This document shows, piece by piece, positions 54,467 through 64,000 of a DNA stretch of 64,000 nt. The translations under genes and the position numbers were made by a program. The stretch's first letter is position 1. Every line of letters begins with the position of its first letter. The notes below the pieces were generated by a model. That model saw only the letters and a list, made by a program, of their open reading frames with translations. It searched no databases and was not told the origin of the DNA. The DNA comes from an uncultured Synechococcus sp. (GTDB taxonomy: Bacteria > Cyanobacteriota > Cyanobacteriia > Phormidesmidales > Phormidesmidaceae). The stretch covers positions 1 through 64,000 of the forward strand of contig CALDSK010000174.1 in the NCBI GenBank assembly GCA_937911865.1, written 5' to 3'.

Positions 54467-54679
54467 GTCAGGCCACAAAAGGAACGGGCAGATCTATTTT
54501 CTGTCACATAGCTTACTCCATTGCTAAAGGTTGCGGCCTTTATTCTAAAAAAGCTATGCGACTAACAATCAGCCAACAAGATCGGGTTGATTAATTAATT
54601 CTATCTAATCTTATACGGATACAATGCCCACGCGGAAGGCGGTGATCTGGGCGGGTTACCCTACAGCGTCGGATTGATA

Positions 54680-55261
54680 CTACTGCTGGCTGGTTGCTGG
54701 AGTGGCCTTGGGGGTGACGTTTTCTGACGGCTCAATTTCTGACGGCTCAATGAAGCTGTAGTCTTGGTTGCTGGCGTTGATGTGACAGCTGGTACAGCTA
54801 CGGAGATTGACGGGTTGAGGCAGTTCGACGTTGGGATGTAGTGCCTGAAAGTAGTCTGAATCTTTGACTCGGTAGGGTATGGGGTCGCTGCCTATGTGAC
54901 GACGTGAGTAGGTTTGAAGATAGTTCACCATGAGCTGCTGATCGAGCTGGGTGAGATTGAGTTGAACGCCGTAGTGAGCGGTGTCAGTGACCAGAGTTTG
55001 CCAGCTTTCTATCGGTAAGACGGCGGGCGGCAGCGCGACATGGCAACTGGCGCACTGCTCTACATAGACGCTGTAGTTGGCTTCGTAACGAGCGTCTACT
55101 GGGTCGACCATGCCATAGGGGGATTCGACAGCGCCTGCAAACTCTGCGCCTAGTACTGCGCTGAGTGCCAGGGCGAAAATCCAAGCAAGCAAACTCAAGA
55201 TTAGCAGCCGGGCTTTAGACAGGGCTGTCTTAAGCGGTTGAATGATCCAGCTGAAGCACAT
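54680..55261 (-). CDS. Exported dihaem cytochrome c
   Basis: 193 residues. An N-terminal hydrophobic segment (about 18-45) directs export and may stay as an anchor. Two CxxCH haem sites are present, CASCH (about residue 70) and CTSCH (about 156). PYGMVDPVDARYEANYSVYV lies before the first. I associate this layout with a cyanobacterial dihaem cytochrome family of unknown electron partner. The end has a 5-codon duplication (PSEIE, from the 15-bp repeat at 54722-54751). The first in-frame ATG is used; a start a few codons inside is possible. Confidence 0.85.
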   Translation of the reverse strand: MCFSWIIQPLKTALSKARLLILSLLAWIFALALSAVLGAEFAGAVESPYGMVDPVDARYEANYSVYVEQCASCHVALPPAVLPIESWQTLVTDTAHYGVQLNLTQLDQQLMVNYLQTYSRRHIGSDPIPYRVKDSDYFQALHPNVELPQPVNLRSCTSCHINASNQDYSFIEPSEIEPSENVTPKATPATSQQ

Positions 55262-55410
55262 ATCGCGTTGTCTCTAAAAACTTCTGATTAAATCTTGTGA
55301 GCGAGCCAATGTCATCATAAGCTCATGAAAGGATGGCCTGAGTAGAATACTGTGGTTGCTGATAACTATTATTCTAAGAATGATCAAAGACGTTATCCCA
55401 TTACTCATTT

Positions 55411-55890
55411 ATGGATAGTCGGCATATTCAGTTTCGCTATACTTCTGCTTTTACAGATAGTCGGCTCGCTCAGCTTTGTGAGCTATTTCGAGCAGCGGCT
55501 TTTTGGGCGAAGGATCGACGACCTGAAGATATGAAGAGGGCGATCGCACACAGCTATCCTGTGGTTACTGCCTGGGACAATGAGCGGCTAATCGGATTCT
55601 CTCGTGCGACCTCTGACGGGCTGTTTCGCGCCACGATTTGGGATGTGGTGCTGCATCCTGACTATCAGGGCTCTGGACTGGGTCGCCGACTGGTAGAAAC
55701 GTTGATTGCCCATCCTCATATGAATCAGGTAGAGCGGACGTACCTGATGACGACGCACAAGCAGAGCTTTTATGAGCGTATTGGCTTTGAGCAGAACAGC
55801 ACGACGACGATGGTGCTGCACAATAAGCCGATTGGTGAGTGTTTGATAGAGGTCGCAGCGGAGCGAGAAAATGCGGATGTTTCGGCGTAG
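55411..55890 (+). CDS. GNAT-family N-acetyltransferase
   Basis: 159 residues with the GNAT core: IGFSRATSDGLFRATIWDVV (beta 2-4), the CoA-binding LHPDYQGSGLGRRLVETLI and the C-terminal SFYERIGFEQNSTTTMVLHN. The substrate is unknown. It is divergent from the cytochrome gene and convergent with the GST gene 31 bases on. The start ATG at 55411 has no strong ribosome binding site, but the fold begins soon after. Confidence 0.88.
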   Translation: MDSRHIQFRYTSAFTDSRLAQLCELFRAAAFWAKDRRPEDMKRAIAHSYPVVTAWDNERLIGFSRATSDGLFRATIWDVVLHPDYQGSGLGRRLVETLIAHPHMNQVERTYLMTTHKQSFYERIGFEQNSTTTMVLHNKPIGECLIEVAAERENADVSA

Positions 55891-55921
55891 CAGGTGAGCG
55901 CTGGGTTAGAGATGAGGCCGG

Positions 55922-56623
55922 TTATGATTTCCAATAGCGTTTTTCTAGGCGATCACAATATGCCATCAAGTTGTCAAACTGTTTAGCGTAGTCTGACAGT
56001 TCAGACGGCATCTGCACCCGGCAGAGGTTAGCCAAAAATCCATAGCCGGTTGCGTCTAGACTGGTTGGGCGATCGCCTAGCAAAAAGGGCTTACCGGATA
56101 AAAAGTCGCTGAGCGCCTTAATATCTCGCTGGCCGATTTGATAGATTTCTGCCCGGCTATGGCGACCGATGCCGTGGCCGTCTAGCTTTTGCAGCGTATC
56201 TTTGCGCACTTGGCTGGGAATGAGCGTGCGTAAAATTGGAGGCAAGTCAGAGAAGTAAATGTCGCGTAGTCTCTTCCAATTGTCATCCTCTGCCCAGCGA
56301 CTGTAGACCATCGCCCAGTAAAGGTTTTCTTCCATCAGACGGCGGAACGCCAAGGAGATGCCCTGTTCTGGTAAGGACAGGTTTTGATCTAACGGATCGC
56401 CGTAGGTTTGTTTGAGATAGTCGATGATGAAGCTAGAGTCGGCAATGGTGCGATCTCCATCTGTGATGTAAGGCAGTTTCTGTTTCGGGGCTTTGCGAAC
56501 GTCTGCTGCGTCGGCAACGGTATAGGGTAGTTCTGTCATCCGTAGGTAGGATTCTAGCTTCAGGCAGAAAGGGCTCAGGTTTTGGATACCAAGACAAGGC
56601 TGAAACTGATATAGCGTAATCAT
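55922..56623 (-). CDS. Glutathione S-transferase-like (metaxin/Fax type) protein
   Basis: 233 residues. A thioredoxin-like N-terminal domain (MITLYQFQPCLGIQNLSPFC, then LPYTVADAAD and LPYITDGDRTIADSSFIIDY) precedes a helical GST C-terminal domain (about 95-230, including GHGIGRHSRAEIYQIGQRDI). The order matches the Fax/metaxin-like GST group, whose substrates are unknown. ATG 56623 follows AGAGGA with good spacing; the frame is open 32 codons further through a 15-bp repeat that encodes KILA(V/I) units and is not part of the fold. Confidence 0.85.
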   Translation of the reverse strand: MITLYQFQPCLGIQNLSPFCLKLESYLRMTELPYTVADAADVRKAPKQKLPYITDGDRTIADSSFIIDYLKQTYGDPLDQNLSLPEQGISLAFRRLMEENLYWAMVYSRWAEDDNWKRLRDIYFSDLPPILRTLIPSQVRKDTLQKLDGHGIGRHSRAEIYQIGQRDIKALSDFLSGKPFLLGDRPTSLDATGYGFLANLCRVQMPSELSDYAKQFDNLMAYCDRLEKRYWKS

Positions 56624-56672
56624 GATGTCCTCTTGAGAGTGTTCTTTTATAAGCAGCGCTGGCCAAGCATAG

Positions 56673-56717
56673 AGAATTTTTATGGCTAGAATCTTTACGG
56701 CTAGAATCTTTATGGCC
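56673..56717. repeat. Three 15-bp tandem copies upstream of the GST gene
   Basis: AGAATTTTTATGGCT (56673), AGAATCTTTACGGCT (56688) and AGAATCTTTATGGCC (56703) lie about 50-95 bases before the start codon. Confidence 0.85.
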
Positions 56718-56925
56718 ATGGGCTAGACACAATTAGCAGACTAGCGGAGACTTTAAACGCACTCAAGGTTATCAATCAGACTGAACAAATAGGCCGTGTG
56801 TAGCCGTGTATATAGCTGTTGAAGCATGGCTTAAGACACCTACTAAAGGTTGCACCCCTTCGCAAACAAGCCATGCTTCTGCGCAAACGTCTTACATGCA
56901 TTAGGACGTTTGCTACATAAAACAA

Positions 56926-56960
56926 AAAGCCCCCTCTCGATAGCATCGAGAGGGGGCTTT
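56926..56960 (-). terminator. Terminator of dnaK
   Basis: AAAGCCCCCTCTCGAT pairs perfectly over 16 bp with ATCGAGAGGGGGCTTT. On the minus strand it is followed by TTTGTTTT. It lies 50 bases past the dnaK stop. Confidence 0.93.
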
Positions 56961-57010
56961 GCTTAATCTCTAGTTGTGGAGCCTTTACAGCTTCTAATAA
57001 TGGTCGTTTA

Positions 57011-58924
57011 TTAGCTGTCGCCTTCAGAGAATTCAGCGTCAATCACATCGTCTTCACCACTGGAATCACTGCCTGCGTCAGCATCACCTTCAGGCGCTGC
57101 GCCTTCAGCACCTTCAGCTGCTGCGCCCTGCTGGTACAGGTTGCTGCTGAGTGCATAGAGACCTTGCTGCAAGGCTTCCATGGTGGACTTGATCTTGTCG
57201 TTGTCTTCTTCGGAGAGTGCTTCTTTCAGGTCCTTTATTTGACCCTCAATTTTCTCCTTGTCTTCAGCAGGGACTTTGTCACCTAGCTCTTCAAGCTGCT
57301 TTTCAGCCTGGTAAGCGAGGGAGTCAGCCTGGTTCTTGGTGTCGATAGCTTCACGCCGGGCCTTATCAGCATCAGCGTTCGATTCCGCATCGCGAACCAT
57401 TTGATCCACTTCAGTATCAGAGAGTGTCGAAGCACCTGTGATGCTAATAGACTGCTCTTTGCCTGATCCTTTGTCTTTCGCGGTGACGTTCAAGATACCG
57501 TTGGCATCAATATCGAAGGTTACTTCGATTTGAGGCACACCGCGCTGAGCGGGAGGAATGCCGTCGAGACGGAACGTCCCTAAGCTCTTGTTGTCGTTAG
57601 ACATTTCACGCTCACCTTGAAGAACGTGAATTTCTACGTTTGTTTGACCATCGACCGCGGTTGAGAAGACCTCTGACTTTTTGGTTGGGATGGTGGTGTT
57701 GCGGGTAATTAGCTTGGTCATTACGCCGCCCAGGGTTTCAACACCCAAAGATAGCGGTGTTACGTCAAGCAGCAAGATGTCTTTGACTTCACCTGCCAAG
57801 ACGCCGCCTTGAATGGCTGCACCGATAGCAACCACTTCGTCAGGGTTAACGGTTTGGTTAGGCTCTTTGTCTAGAATTCGCTGAACGAGGTTTTGAACCG
57901 CAGGAATACGGGTGGAACCACCGACCAGTACGACTTCATCAATGTCGCTCTTACTGAGCTTTGCGTCTTTCAATGCGTTTTCTACAGGAACGCCGCATCG
58001 CTTGATGAGATCAGCACACAGCTCTTCGAACTTGGCGCGAGTTAAGGTGGTGTCTAGGTGCTTAGGACCGTCTTGAGTTGCGGTGATGAAGGGCAGGTTG
58101 ACTTCTGCTTGGGTAACGCTGGAGAGTTCGATTTTGGCTTTTTCAGCAGCTTCGGTTAAGCGCTGAAGGGCCTGCTTATCTTTGCGCAGGTCGATGCCTT
58201 CTTGCTTTTCGAACTCTTCTGCGAGGTAGTCTACGAGCTTTTTATCGAAGTCGTCACCCCCTAAGTGTGTGTCACCCGAGGTAGAGAGTACTTCGAATAC
58301 GCCGTCGCCGACTTCTAGGACAGAGACGTCGAAGGTACCACCGCCCAAGTCAAAGACGAGGATAGTTTCGTTGCTTTTCTTGTCTAAGCCGTATGCAAGA
58401 GCAGCTGCCGTAGGCTCGTTGATGATGCGTAGCACTTCAACGCCTGCGATTTTACCGGCATCTTTGGTTGCTTGGCGCTGTGAGTCGTTGAAGTATGCAG
58501 GAACGGTGATAACTGCCTGGGTTACTTTTTCGCCGAGGTACTTGCTGGCGTCGTCAACTAGCTTGCGCAGAACCTGAGCGGAGATTTCTTCGGGAGCGTA
58601 TTGCTTGCCGTCAGAGGTTTCGATTTTGACGTTGCCGCCAACTTTTGCGATTTTGTAAGGGACTTCACTGGCTTCGTTATTAACTTCGTCATACTGACGA
58701 CCGATGAAGCGCTTTACAGAGTAAAGCGTATTTTCGGGGTTCATGACCGCCTGACGCTTGGCGATTTGGCCGACGAGGCGCTCGCCCTCTTTCTTAGCAT
58801 AGGCAACTACAGACGGGGTTGTGCGAAAGCCTTCGGCGTTGGCAATAACGCTGGGCTTACCCCCTTCCATTACGGCCACGACCGAGTTGGTCGTACCAAG
58901 GTCAATTCCTACAACTTTTCCCAT
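57011..58924 (-). CDS. dnaK: Hsp70 chaperone DnaK
   Basis: 637 residues. [40 protein letters not shown] and [20 protein letters not shown] are the nucleotide-binding signatures. The substrate domain and an acidic Gly/Ala/Asp tail ending in [13 protein letters not shown] follow. Among cyanobacterial DnaKs it resembles the essential DnaK2 type by its start. It folds and refolds proteins with DnaJ and GrpE; neither is nearby. No CIRCE element was seen in the short upstream spacer (58925-59010), which is partly read from the HsdR-like remnant. Confidence 0.97.
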   Translation of the reverse strand: MGKVVGIDLGTTNSVVAVMEGGKPSVIANAEGFRTTPSVVAYAKKEGERLVGQIAKRQAVMNPENTLYSVKRFIGRQYDEVNNEASEVPYKIAKVGGNVKIETSDGKQYAPEEISAQVLRKLVDDASKYLGEKVTQAVITVPAYFNDSQRQATKDAGKIAGVEVLRIINEPTAAALAYGLDKKSNETILVFDLGGGTFDVSVLEVGDGVFEVLSTSGDTHLGGDDFDKKLVDYLAEEFEKQEGIDLRKDKQALQRLTEAAEKAKIELSSVTQAEVNLPFITATQDGPKHLDTTLTRAKFEELCADLIKRCGVPVENALKDAKLSKSDIDEVVLVGGSTRIPAVQNLVQRILDKEPNQTVNPDEVVAIGAAIQGGVLAGEVKDILLLDVTPLSLGVETLGGVMTKLITRNTTIPTKKSEVFSTAVDGQTNVEIHVLQGEREMSNDNKSLGTFRLDGIPPAQRGVPQIEVTFDIDANGILNVTAKDKGSGKEQSISITGASTLSDTEVDQMVRDAESNADADKARREAIDTKNQADSLAYQAEKQLEELGDKVPAEDKEKIEGQIKDLKEALSEEDNDKIKSTMEALQQGLYALSSNLYQQGAAAEGAEGAAPEGDADAGSDSSGEDDVIDAEFSEGDS

Positions 58925-59010
58925 GTGTTTGCTCCGAGTGGAATAAGAATGATGTGTTCAAAAGGTTATATACATAGTGCTCAATGGGGGGTGGTTTGCT
59001 GAAGGGGGGG

Positions 59011-59628
59011 TTACCGAACAGGAGGTGTCGGGCGCGTTGGCGGCGCTATATTGCTGGTGTTGAGTTGTTGTGGATTGAGTGGCTGTGAGATGGGTTGCTG
59101 TATTGCATAAGTTCTACAGGTGCGCCAACGACGCTTTTTTGCGACATCGACGACTTCTCGAATGAATACGAATGCTACTGTGATCGCCATGTCAAAAGAT
59201 TGCCCTATGTGGGTAAAGCGAATGATATGTTTTTTCTTTGATTCAATGACAACGATCCACAGCTGTTCTAGCAGAACGAGTCCATCAATTCGCCTGCGTA
59301 AAACCTCGTTACTATTTCCTAGTGCTTCTATTTCAACTGGGACTTCAGCTCTAAATTTGTAGGGCGTGCTATAAAACCCTGCTAGTTTGAGTAGCGGCGA
59401 TAGGATCACTAGCTTGATGGTTTCTTCTAGTAGCGCACCATCGGAGATTTGGTACAGATAATTTTTTCGGACCGCGTCTAGTCGTGATCGCACCGCCGCT
59501 GGCAAGTCGGATAAGTCCTCACTCCACTCTGGGAAAAAGGCTGGGTCATCACTGAGATAGAGCCCTAGTTTCTCCTCCACCTGTCGGAAGGTCGTCATTG
59601 CCTCTGAAATAGCTAGGATCTGAGTCAT
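59011..59628 (-). pseudogene. Truncated HsdR N-terminal-type nuclease-like protein
   Basis: 205 codons. The first ~130 residues match the type I restriction HsdR_N-like domain of many cyanobacterial proteins: VRKNYLYQISDGALLEETIK, LLKLAGFYSTPYKFRAEVPV and the PD-(D/E)xK core RRIDGLVLLEQLWIVVIESK. After ESK the usual continuation (ALPQxLAYM-type helix and FGLxTNGxxF strand) is missing. Instead a Lys/Arg/Pro-rich tail runs to the stop. A run of six A (minus strand, 59230-59235) just after ESK is a likely frameshift site. The protein probably lacks a complete nuclease fold. It is 6 bases downstream of the CSP41-like gene. Confidence 0.65.
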
Positions 59629-59634
59629 GAGTCT

Positions 59635-60570
59635 TTACGATTGAGACAAAATTTGCTCGTCTAGTGAAAAATCGACTTCTGCTTTGTTTAGTCCGTTTGC
59701 TATGTAGTCGCTTTCAAAGGCGTCTTTGAGCCCTTCGATGAGGTCGAACTGTGGTTGCCATTTTAGTTCAGACTTGGCTTTGCTGATGTCGGCGAAGAAG
59801 TGTTGGACGCGCATGGGGAAGGCTTTCTTTTTGCCGAAGTCGAAGGCTTTGGGGTCGTAGTGGACGATTTCGATTGAGGCAGGATCTTTGCCAGTTGCGA
59901 TCGCACAGGCCTTAGCCAATCCATCAAACGTAACGGCCTTATCACCAGAGATGTTGTAAATTTGACCGATGGCTTGGCTATTGCTGAGAACAGCAACCAT
60001 CGCAGCGGCTAAGTCTTGGCAGTGCCCGAGGTGAGTGAGGGCCATGCCGCTGCCGGGAATGGGGAGGGGGCGACCTGCCACAAGTCGATCAAAGAACCAC
60101 TTTTCTAGTGGGTTGTAATTTTGCGGTCCATATATATAGACAGGCCGAATGGCGGTGAAAGGAACGCCTTGCTCTTTTAGGTAGTCTTCGGTGTGGAACT
60201 TGCCTTTGTGGCGGCTGTTGGGATCGACCGCGTCGCCTTCTGTGTGCGGCATTTGATCGCTTTTGGCGTAGACACCGGCTGAGCTGACGTAGATGAAATG
60301 CTGAAGTGAGCCCTTGTAGAGGTCGGCTAGTGGTTGGGTGTGGGCGAGTTCGCGCCCGTTGTTGTCGAAGATGGCGTCGAAGGATTTGTTCGCTAAGGCA
60401 GCTTTGAGGGCTTCTGGATCGGTGCGATCGCATACAATCGTTTCCACTCCATTTACGGGCGCTGGATGATTGCCCCGGTTTAAGAGCGTGACATCATGCC
60501 CCTTCTCTACTAACAGCTTGGTTAGATAAACGCCGATAAACCGAGTGCCACCAATAACTAAAACTCGCAT
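59635..60570 (-). CDS. NAD(P)-dependent epimerase, CSP41/chloroplast stem-loop-binding-like
   Basis: 311 residues, atypical short-chain dehydrogenase fold. The Rossmann motif is VLVIGGTRFIGVYLTKLLVE, and FDNNGRELAHTQPLADLY, FIYVSSAGVYAK and AIRPVYIYGPQNYNPLEKWF are typical of the CSP41 group, which in plastids binds RNA stem-loops and stabilises photosynthesis transcripts. The YxxxK of classical SDRs appears altered. Substrate or RNA-binding function is not decided by the sequence. It is divergent from chlH across a 477-base spacer and precedes the truncated HsdR-like gene on its strand. Confidence 0.88.
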   Translation of the reverse strand: MRVLVIGGTRFIGVYLTKLLVEKGHDVTLLNRGNHPAPVNGVETIVCDRTDPEALKAALANKSFDAIFDNNGRELAHTQPLADLYKGSLQHFIYVSSAGVYAKSDQMPHTEGDAVDPNSRHKGKFHTEDYLKEQGVPFTAIRPVYIYGPQNYNPLEKWFFDRLVAGRPLPIPGSGMALTHLGHCQDLAAAMVAVLSNSQAIGQIYNISGDKAVTFDGLAKACAIATGKDPASIEIVHYDPKAFDFGKKKAFPMRVQHFFADISKAKSELKWQPQFDLIEGLKDAFESDYIANGLNKAEVDFSLDEQILSQS

Positions 60571-61047
60571 AGCGTGATGTCCTTGTGAGCGAATACTTCA
60601 ATAGCTCTAGCCTGGCAGATTTTGTGCTTGATTTTTTGGGATTTTGTATTGAAAGAGCTCTAGACTGCAACAGAAAAAATGTCAATACTATAGGCTCACC
60701 TTATAGCAGTGATAGGCAATTGTTTTTACCGTTCTGCCCCTTAAATGCTTGCGCTCTGTAACACAAATAAACGCCAAAGGTAATGTGTCAATTTATGTCA
60801 CATATAGGCGCTATCTCCCTCCAGACATAGGTTTTCTGGTAAAACTTAGAACAGCTATGAAAGCCAATTGTGGTATGTCAGAAGGTTTATTTACCTTAAT
60901 TCCATAATTTTGTAAACAATTCTTGCTCAGCGTAAATCGAGCGTAAACAGTTGTTCTCAAAACTCTAGAGCGCCTCGCCATCGCTAATGATGGAAACAAC
61001 AGCGCTAGAGAAAAGTAACAGACATCTCACCCCAGGAGTTCACACGC
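60571..61047. promoter_or_regulatory. Divergent promoter region between the CSP41-like gene and chlH
   Basis: 477 bases without a gene. It contains an imperfect inverted repeat TGTGTC-N7-GTCACA (60784-60802) and a direct repeat AGCGTAAA at 60929 and 60940 (11-bp spacing, one helix turn), both possible regulator sites for chlH. CAGGAG at 61033 is the chlH ribosome binding site. The AT-rich stretch 60700-60920 may hold the promoters. Confidence 0.45.
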
Positions 61048-64000
61048 ATGTTCACCCAAGTTCGACCCACCGTAAGACACGTCGTGCCAGAAGAGCTAGG
61101 AAGTCGCTCTCTGGTTAAGGTGGTTTATGTCGTTCTGGAGCCCCAATATCAAAGCTCCTTATCTGCCGCTGCTCGCGCCATTAATGGCGAAAATTCTCAG
61201 ATTGCCGTGGAGCTGAGCGGCTATTTGATTGAAGAGCTGCGCAACGAAGAGAACTACGAAGCCTTTAAGAAAGATGTGGCTGAAGCCAACATTTTTATTG
61301 GCTCACTGATTTTTATTGATGAGTTGGCCGATAAGGTAGAAGCGGCAGTAAAGCCGATACGTGAGCAGCTAGACGCGGCTGTGGTATTCCCTTCCATGCC
61401 CCAGGTGATGCGCCTGAATAAGCTGGGCAAGTTCTCGATGGCGCAGCTGGGCCAGTCGAAGAGTGTGATTGGCGAGTTTATGAAAAAGCGCCGTCAAAAG
61501 CAGGGCAGCGGTTTTGAAGATGCCATGCTGAAGCTGCTGCGGACGTTGCCAAAGGTGTTGAAGTACTTGCCGGTAGAAAAGGCACAGGATGCTCGCAACT
61601 TTATGCTGAGCTTTCAGTACTGGCTGGGCGGGTCTGCCGAGAACCTAGAAAACTTTTTGCTGATGCTGGCCGATCAGTATGTATTAACTGACGTTGACAT
61701 TGACGGTGCGCCTAACGATGATCCGTTGGCCTTTGAGCAGCCGGTTACCTACCCTGATATGGGCATTTGGCATCCGCTCGCGCCTGAGATGTTTGAGGAT
61801 ATTCGCGAATATTTGAACTGGTACGATTCGCGTACGGACCTTCCTGAGATTTCTCGTAATCCGCTTGCCCCTTGTGTGGGCATTGTGCTGCAGCGCACTC
61901 ACCTAGTGACTGGCGATGAGGCGCACTATGTCTCCATTGTGCAGGAGTTGGAGTATTTAGGTGCAAAGGTCATTCCCGTGTTTGCAGGTGGTTTGGACTT
62001 TTCTAAGCCGGTTGACAAATACTTTTACGATCCGCTGAAGCCCAATGAGGCGATTGTTGATTCTGTTGTTTCTTTGACTGGGTTTGCGCTGGTAGGTGGC
62101 CCTGCTCGTCAGGATCATCCCAAGGCAATTGAGTCGCTGCAACGGCTGAACCGGCCTTATATGGTGTCTTTGCCGCTGGTATTTCAGACGACTGAAGAGT
62201 GGGAGGCGAGCGATTTGGGTTTGCACCCCGTGCAGGTAGCGTTGCAGATGGCGATTCCTGAGCTGGATGGGGCGATTGAGCCGATTATTATGTCAGGCCG
62301 CGATGGTATGACGGGCCGAGCGATTACGCTGCAAGACCGGGTAGAGGCGATTTCGACGCGGGCGCTGAAGTGGGCTCGGTTGCGCAAGCTGCCTCGCGTG
62401 GATAAAAAGCTGGCGATTACCGTCTTTAGCTTTCCGCCGGACAAGGGGAATGTCGGTACGGCGGCCTATCTGAATGTGTTTGGTTCTATCTTCCGGGTGA
62501 TGGAAGAGATGAAAGCGCAGGGCTACACGATTGATGAGATGCCAGAGAATGCTGAAGCGCTGATGCAGCTGGTGATCAATGACGCGCAGGCGCAGTACAA
62601 CAGCCCGAACTTGAATGTGGCGCATCGGATGTCGGTGGCGGAATATGAGGAGCTAACGCCTTACTCGGAGCGGCTAGAAGAGAACTGGGGCCCACCGCCA
62701 GGACAGCTAAATACTGACGGCCAAAATCTGTTGGTGTACGGCAAGGCGTTTGGCAATCTGTTTATTGGTGTGCAGCCAACCTTTGGCTACGAAGGTGACC
62801 CGATGCGGCTGCTGTTCTCGCGCTCTGCGAGCCCTCACCACGGCTTTGCGGCGTATTACACCTATCTGGAGAAGATTTGGAAGGCGGATGCGGTGCTGCA
62901 CTTCGGGACCCATGGCTCTTTGGAGTTTATGCCGGGTAAGCAGATGGGGATGAGCAGCAAATGCTATCCCGATAGCCTGATTGGCAATACGCCTAATTTG
63001 TATTATTACGCGGCGAATAATCCTTCGGAGGCGACGATCGCTAAGCGTCGGGGCTATGCGAATACGATTAGCTACCTAACTCCACCTGCGGAAAACGCCG
63101 GTTTGTACAAAGGGCTAAAGGAACTGAGTGAGCTGATTGGCTCTTATCAGACCTTGAAAGAAGGCGGTCGAGGATTGCCGATTGTGAACGCGATTGTTGA
63201 AAAGGCGCGTCAGGTGAATCTGGATAAGGACATTGAGCTGCCGGGAGAAGATGCGAGCGGGCTGAGCAAGGAAGAGCGCGATACCCTGGTGGGCAAGGTT
63301 TACATCAAGCTGATGGAGATTGAGTCGCGGCTGTTGCCCTGTGGTTTGCACGTGGTGGGTGAGCCGCCGACTGCGGAAGAGGCGATCGCAACCCTCGTTA
63401 ACATTGCTGGACTCGACCGGGTAGAAGAAGAACAGAAGAGTCTGCAACGCATTATCGCTGAGAGTATTGGTCGTGACATTGACCAGATTTATAAGCGTAG
63501 CGACAGAGGCGACCTGGAAGATGTTCAACTTTTGTACGACATCAATGCGGCAGTTCGCGCGGCAGTGACCGCAATGGTAGAAGCTCAGTTAAATGACGAT
63601 GGCCGAGTGTCGATGAAGTCGATGCTGTCTGTCTTTAATTTTGGTGGGACTAAAGATCCTTGGACGAAGGCGATTCACGATCTGGGCTACAAATCTGTTG
63701 AAAATGACGCGTTGAAGCCGCTGTTCGAGTTCTTGCAGTACTGTCTAGAGCAGGTGGTAAAAGACAATGAGCTATCTGCGCTGCTGAGCGCTTTAGACGG
63801 TGAGTACATTTTGCCGGGGCCGGGTGGTGACCCTATTCGTAACCCGGATGTGTTGCCGACCGGTAAGAACATCCACGCGTTAGATCCGCAGTCGATTCCG
63901 ACGTCTGCGGCGGTGCAGTCGGCGAAGATTGTGGTGGATCGGTTGCTCGACCGGCAGAAGGCTGAGAACAACGGTGCCTATCCGGAGACGATTGCGGCGG
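61048..64000 (+). CDS. chlH: Magnesium chelatase subunit H (N-terminal 984 residues; runs off window)
   Basis: The frame is open from ATG 61048 to the window end: 984 of about 1330 residues. It starts [20 protein letters not shown] and includes [20 protein letters not shown], the [20 protein letters not shown] block, [20 protein letters not shown] and the late [11 protein letters not shown]. ChlH binds protoporphyrin IX and, with ChlI and ChlD, inserts Mg2+ as the first committed step of chlorophyll synthesis; it also links to nuclear or plastid-type signalling in plants. A CAGGAG site precedes the start by 9-15 bases. It follows a long divergent promoter region. The C-terminus is outside the window. 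Confidence 0.97.
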   Translation, partial: MFTQVRPTVRHVVPEELGSRSLVKVVYVVLEPQYQSSLSAAARAINGENSQIAVELSGYLIEELRNEENYEAFKKDVAEANIFIGSLIFIDELADKVEAAVKPIREQLDAAVVFPSMPQVMRLNKLGKFSMAQLGQSKSVIGEFMKKRRQKQGSGFEDAMLKLLRTLPKVLKYLPVEKAQDARNFMLSFQYWLGGSAENLENFLLMLADQYVLTDVDIDGAPNDDPLAFEQPVTYPDMGIWHPLAPEMFEDIREYLNWYDSRTDLPEISRNPLAPCVGIVLQRTHLVTGDEAHYVSIVQELEYLGAKVIPVFAGGLDFSKPVDKYFYDPLKPNEAIVDSVVSLTGFALVGGPARQDHPKAIESLQRLNRPYMVSLPLVFQTTEEWEASDLGLHPVQVALQMAIPELDGAIEPIIMSGRDGMTGRAITLQDRVEAISTRALKWARLRKLPRVDKKLAITVFSFPPDKGNVGTAAYLNVFGSIFRVMEEMKAQGYTIDEMPENAEALMQLVINDAQAQYNSPNLNVAHRMSVAEYEELTPYSERLEENWGPPPGQLNTDGQNLLVYGKAFGNLFIGVQPTFGYEGDPMRLLFSRSASPHHGFAAYYTYLEKIWKADAVLHFGTHGSLEFMPGKQMGMSSKCYPDSLIGNTPNLYYYAANNPSEATIAKRRGYANTISYLTPPAENAGLYKGLKELSELIGSYQTLKEGGRGLPIVNAIVEKARQVNLDKDIELPGEDASGLSKEERDTLVGKVYIKLMEIESRLLPCGLHVVGEPPTAEEAIATLVNIAGLDRVEEEQKSLQRIIAESIGRDIDQIYKRSDRGDLEDVQLLYDINAAVRAAVTAMVEAQLNDDGRVSMKSMLSVFNFGGTKDPWTKAIHDLGYKSVENDALKPLFEFLQYCLEQVVKDNELSALLSALDGEYILPGPGGDPIRNPDVLPTGKNIHALDPQSIPTSAAVQSAKIVVDRLLDRQKAENNGAYPETIAA

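Noticed and set aside
56776..57042. 88-codon minus-strand ORF
   Set aside because: It spans the dnaK terminator and overlaps the dnaK 3' end in another frame.
60784..60802. CRP-type (SyCRP1) site TGTGTC-N7-GTCACA upstream of chlH
   Set aside because: The spacing of the TGTG and CACA halves is 11, not 8 bases, so it does not fit the CRP consensus; kept only as an inverted repeat.

Overview
The window is chromosomal DNA from a cyanobacterium. It carries photosystem genes (psaE, psbO, psb28), an NDH-1 subunit found only in oxygenic phototrophs (ndhO), a high-light-inducible protein, the Mg-chelatase subunit chlH, the cyanobacterial fusions cobA-hemD and cbiG-cobJ, a SigF-type sigma factor and an aspartate kinase with four ACT domains. 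HIP1-type octamers (GCGATCGC) are scattered throughout. The S-layer/beta-helix protein, the lipobox on PsbO and the long spacers suggest a filamentous Leptolyngbya/Phormidesmis-like lineage, but that is inference. I see no prophage, insertion sequence, CRISPR array, rRNA or tRNA.

Layout. 1-6.7 kb: tldE(partial)-tldD on the minus strand, an Lrp regulator coupled to a LysE-type exporter, an M23 murein hydrolase, an outer-membrane barrel candidate, a decayed periplasmic-binding-protein gene, a small hypothetical gene and a 56-aa Hli protein. 7-11 kb: a DUF928 protein, a CHASE2-GGDEF-EAL cyclic-di-GMP protein and a 58-aa PCP_red-domain protein. 11-21 kb: a helical protein with a DUF1232 protein, moaB, psb28, a beta-helix/SLH protein, an SRPBCC protein, a DNA-methyltransferase-like protein with an altered catalytic motif, coaE and cobA-hemD. 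21-30 kb: a phosphodiester-glycosidase-like protein, a 47-aa ORF with its own terminator, a type II NADH dehydrogenase, lysC with a 43-aa membrane ORF coupled to it, a second DUF1232 gene, a peptide-type ABC binding lipoprotein and two paralogous sRNA-like elements. 30-41 kb: low-complexity and conserved hypothetical proteins, a histone-deacetylase-family enzyme, gyrA, a multi-TM mechanosensitive-channel-like protein and ppk. 41-46 kb: ndhO, mutM, psaE, a PilP-like lipoprotein, sigF and psbO. 46-64 kb: a GHL10-type glycosidase, cbiG-cobJ, two small unknown genes, secA, a dihaem cytochrome c, GNAT and GST genes, dnaK, a broken HsdR-like nuclease, a CSP41-like epimerase and the first three quarters of chlH.

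The main theme is tetrapyrrole and photosynthesis upkeep: cobA-hemD feeds uroporphyrinogen III and precorrin-2, cbiG-cobJ serves corrin synthesis, chlH starts chlorophyll synthesis, and psaE, psbO, psb28, ndhO and Hli belong to the photosynthetic membrane. secA and dnaK serve export and folding.

The most unusual signals are non-coding. One is a pair of ~90-100-nt paralogous elements at 29199-29457, each with a shared 16-nt core and a factor-independent terminator. The other is a recurrent pattern of 12-17-bp tandem duplications that lie across, or just after, stop codons of at least six unrelated genes. Several real genes are shorter than 60 codons (Hli, PCP_red, the 47-aa and 43-aa ORFs) and are easy to miss.
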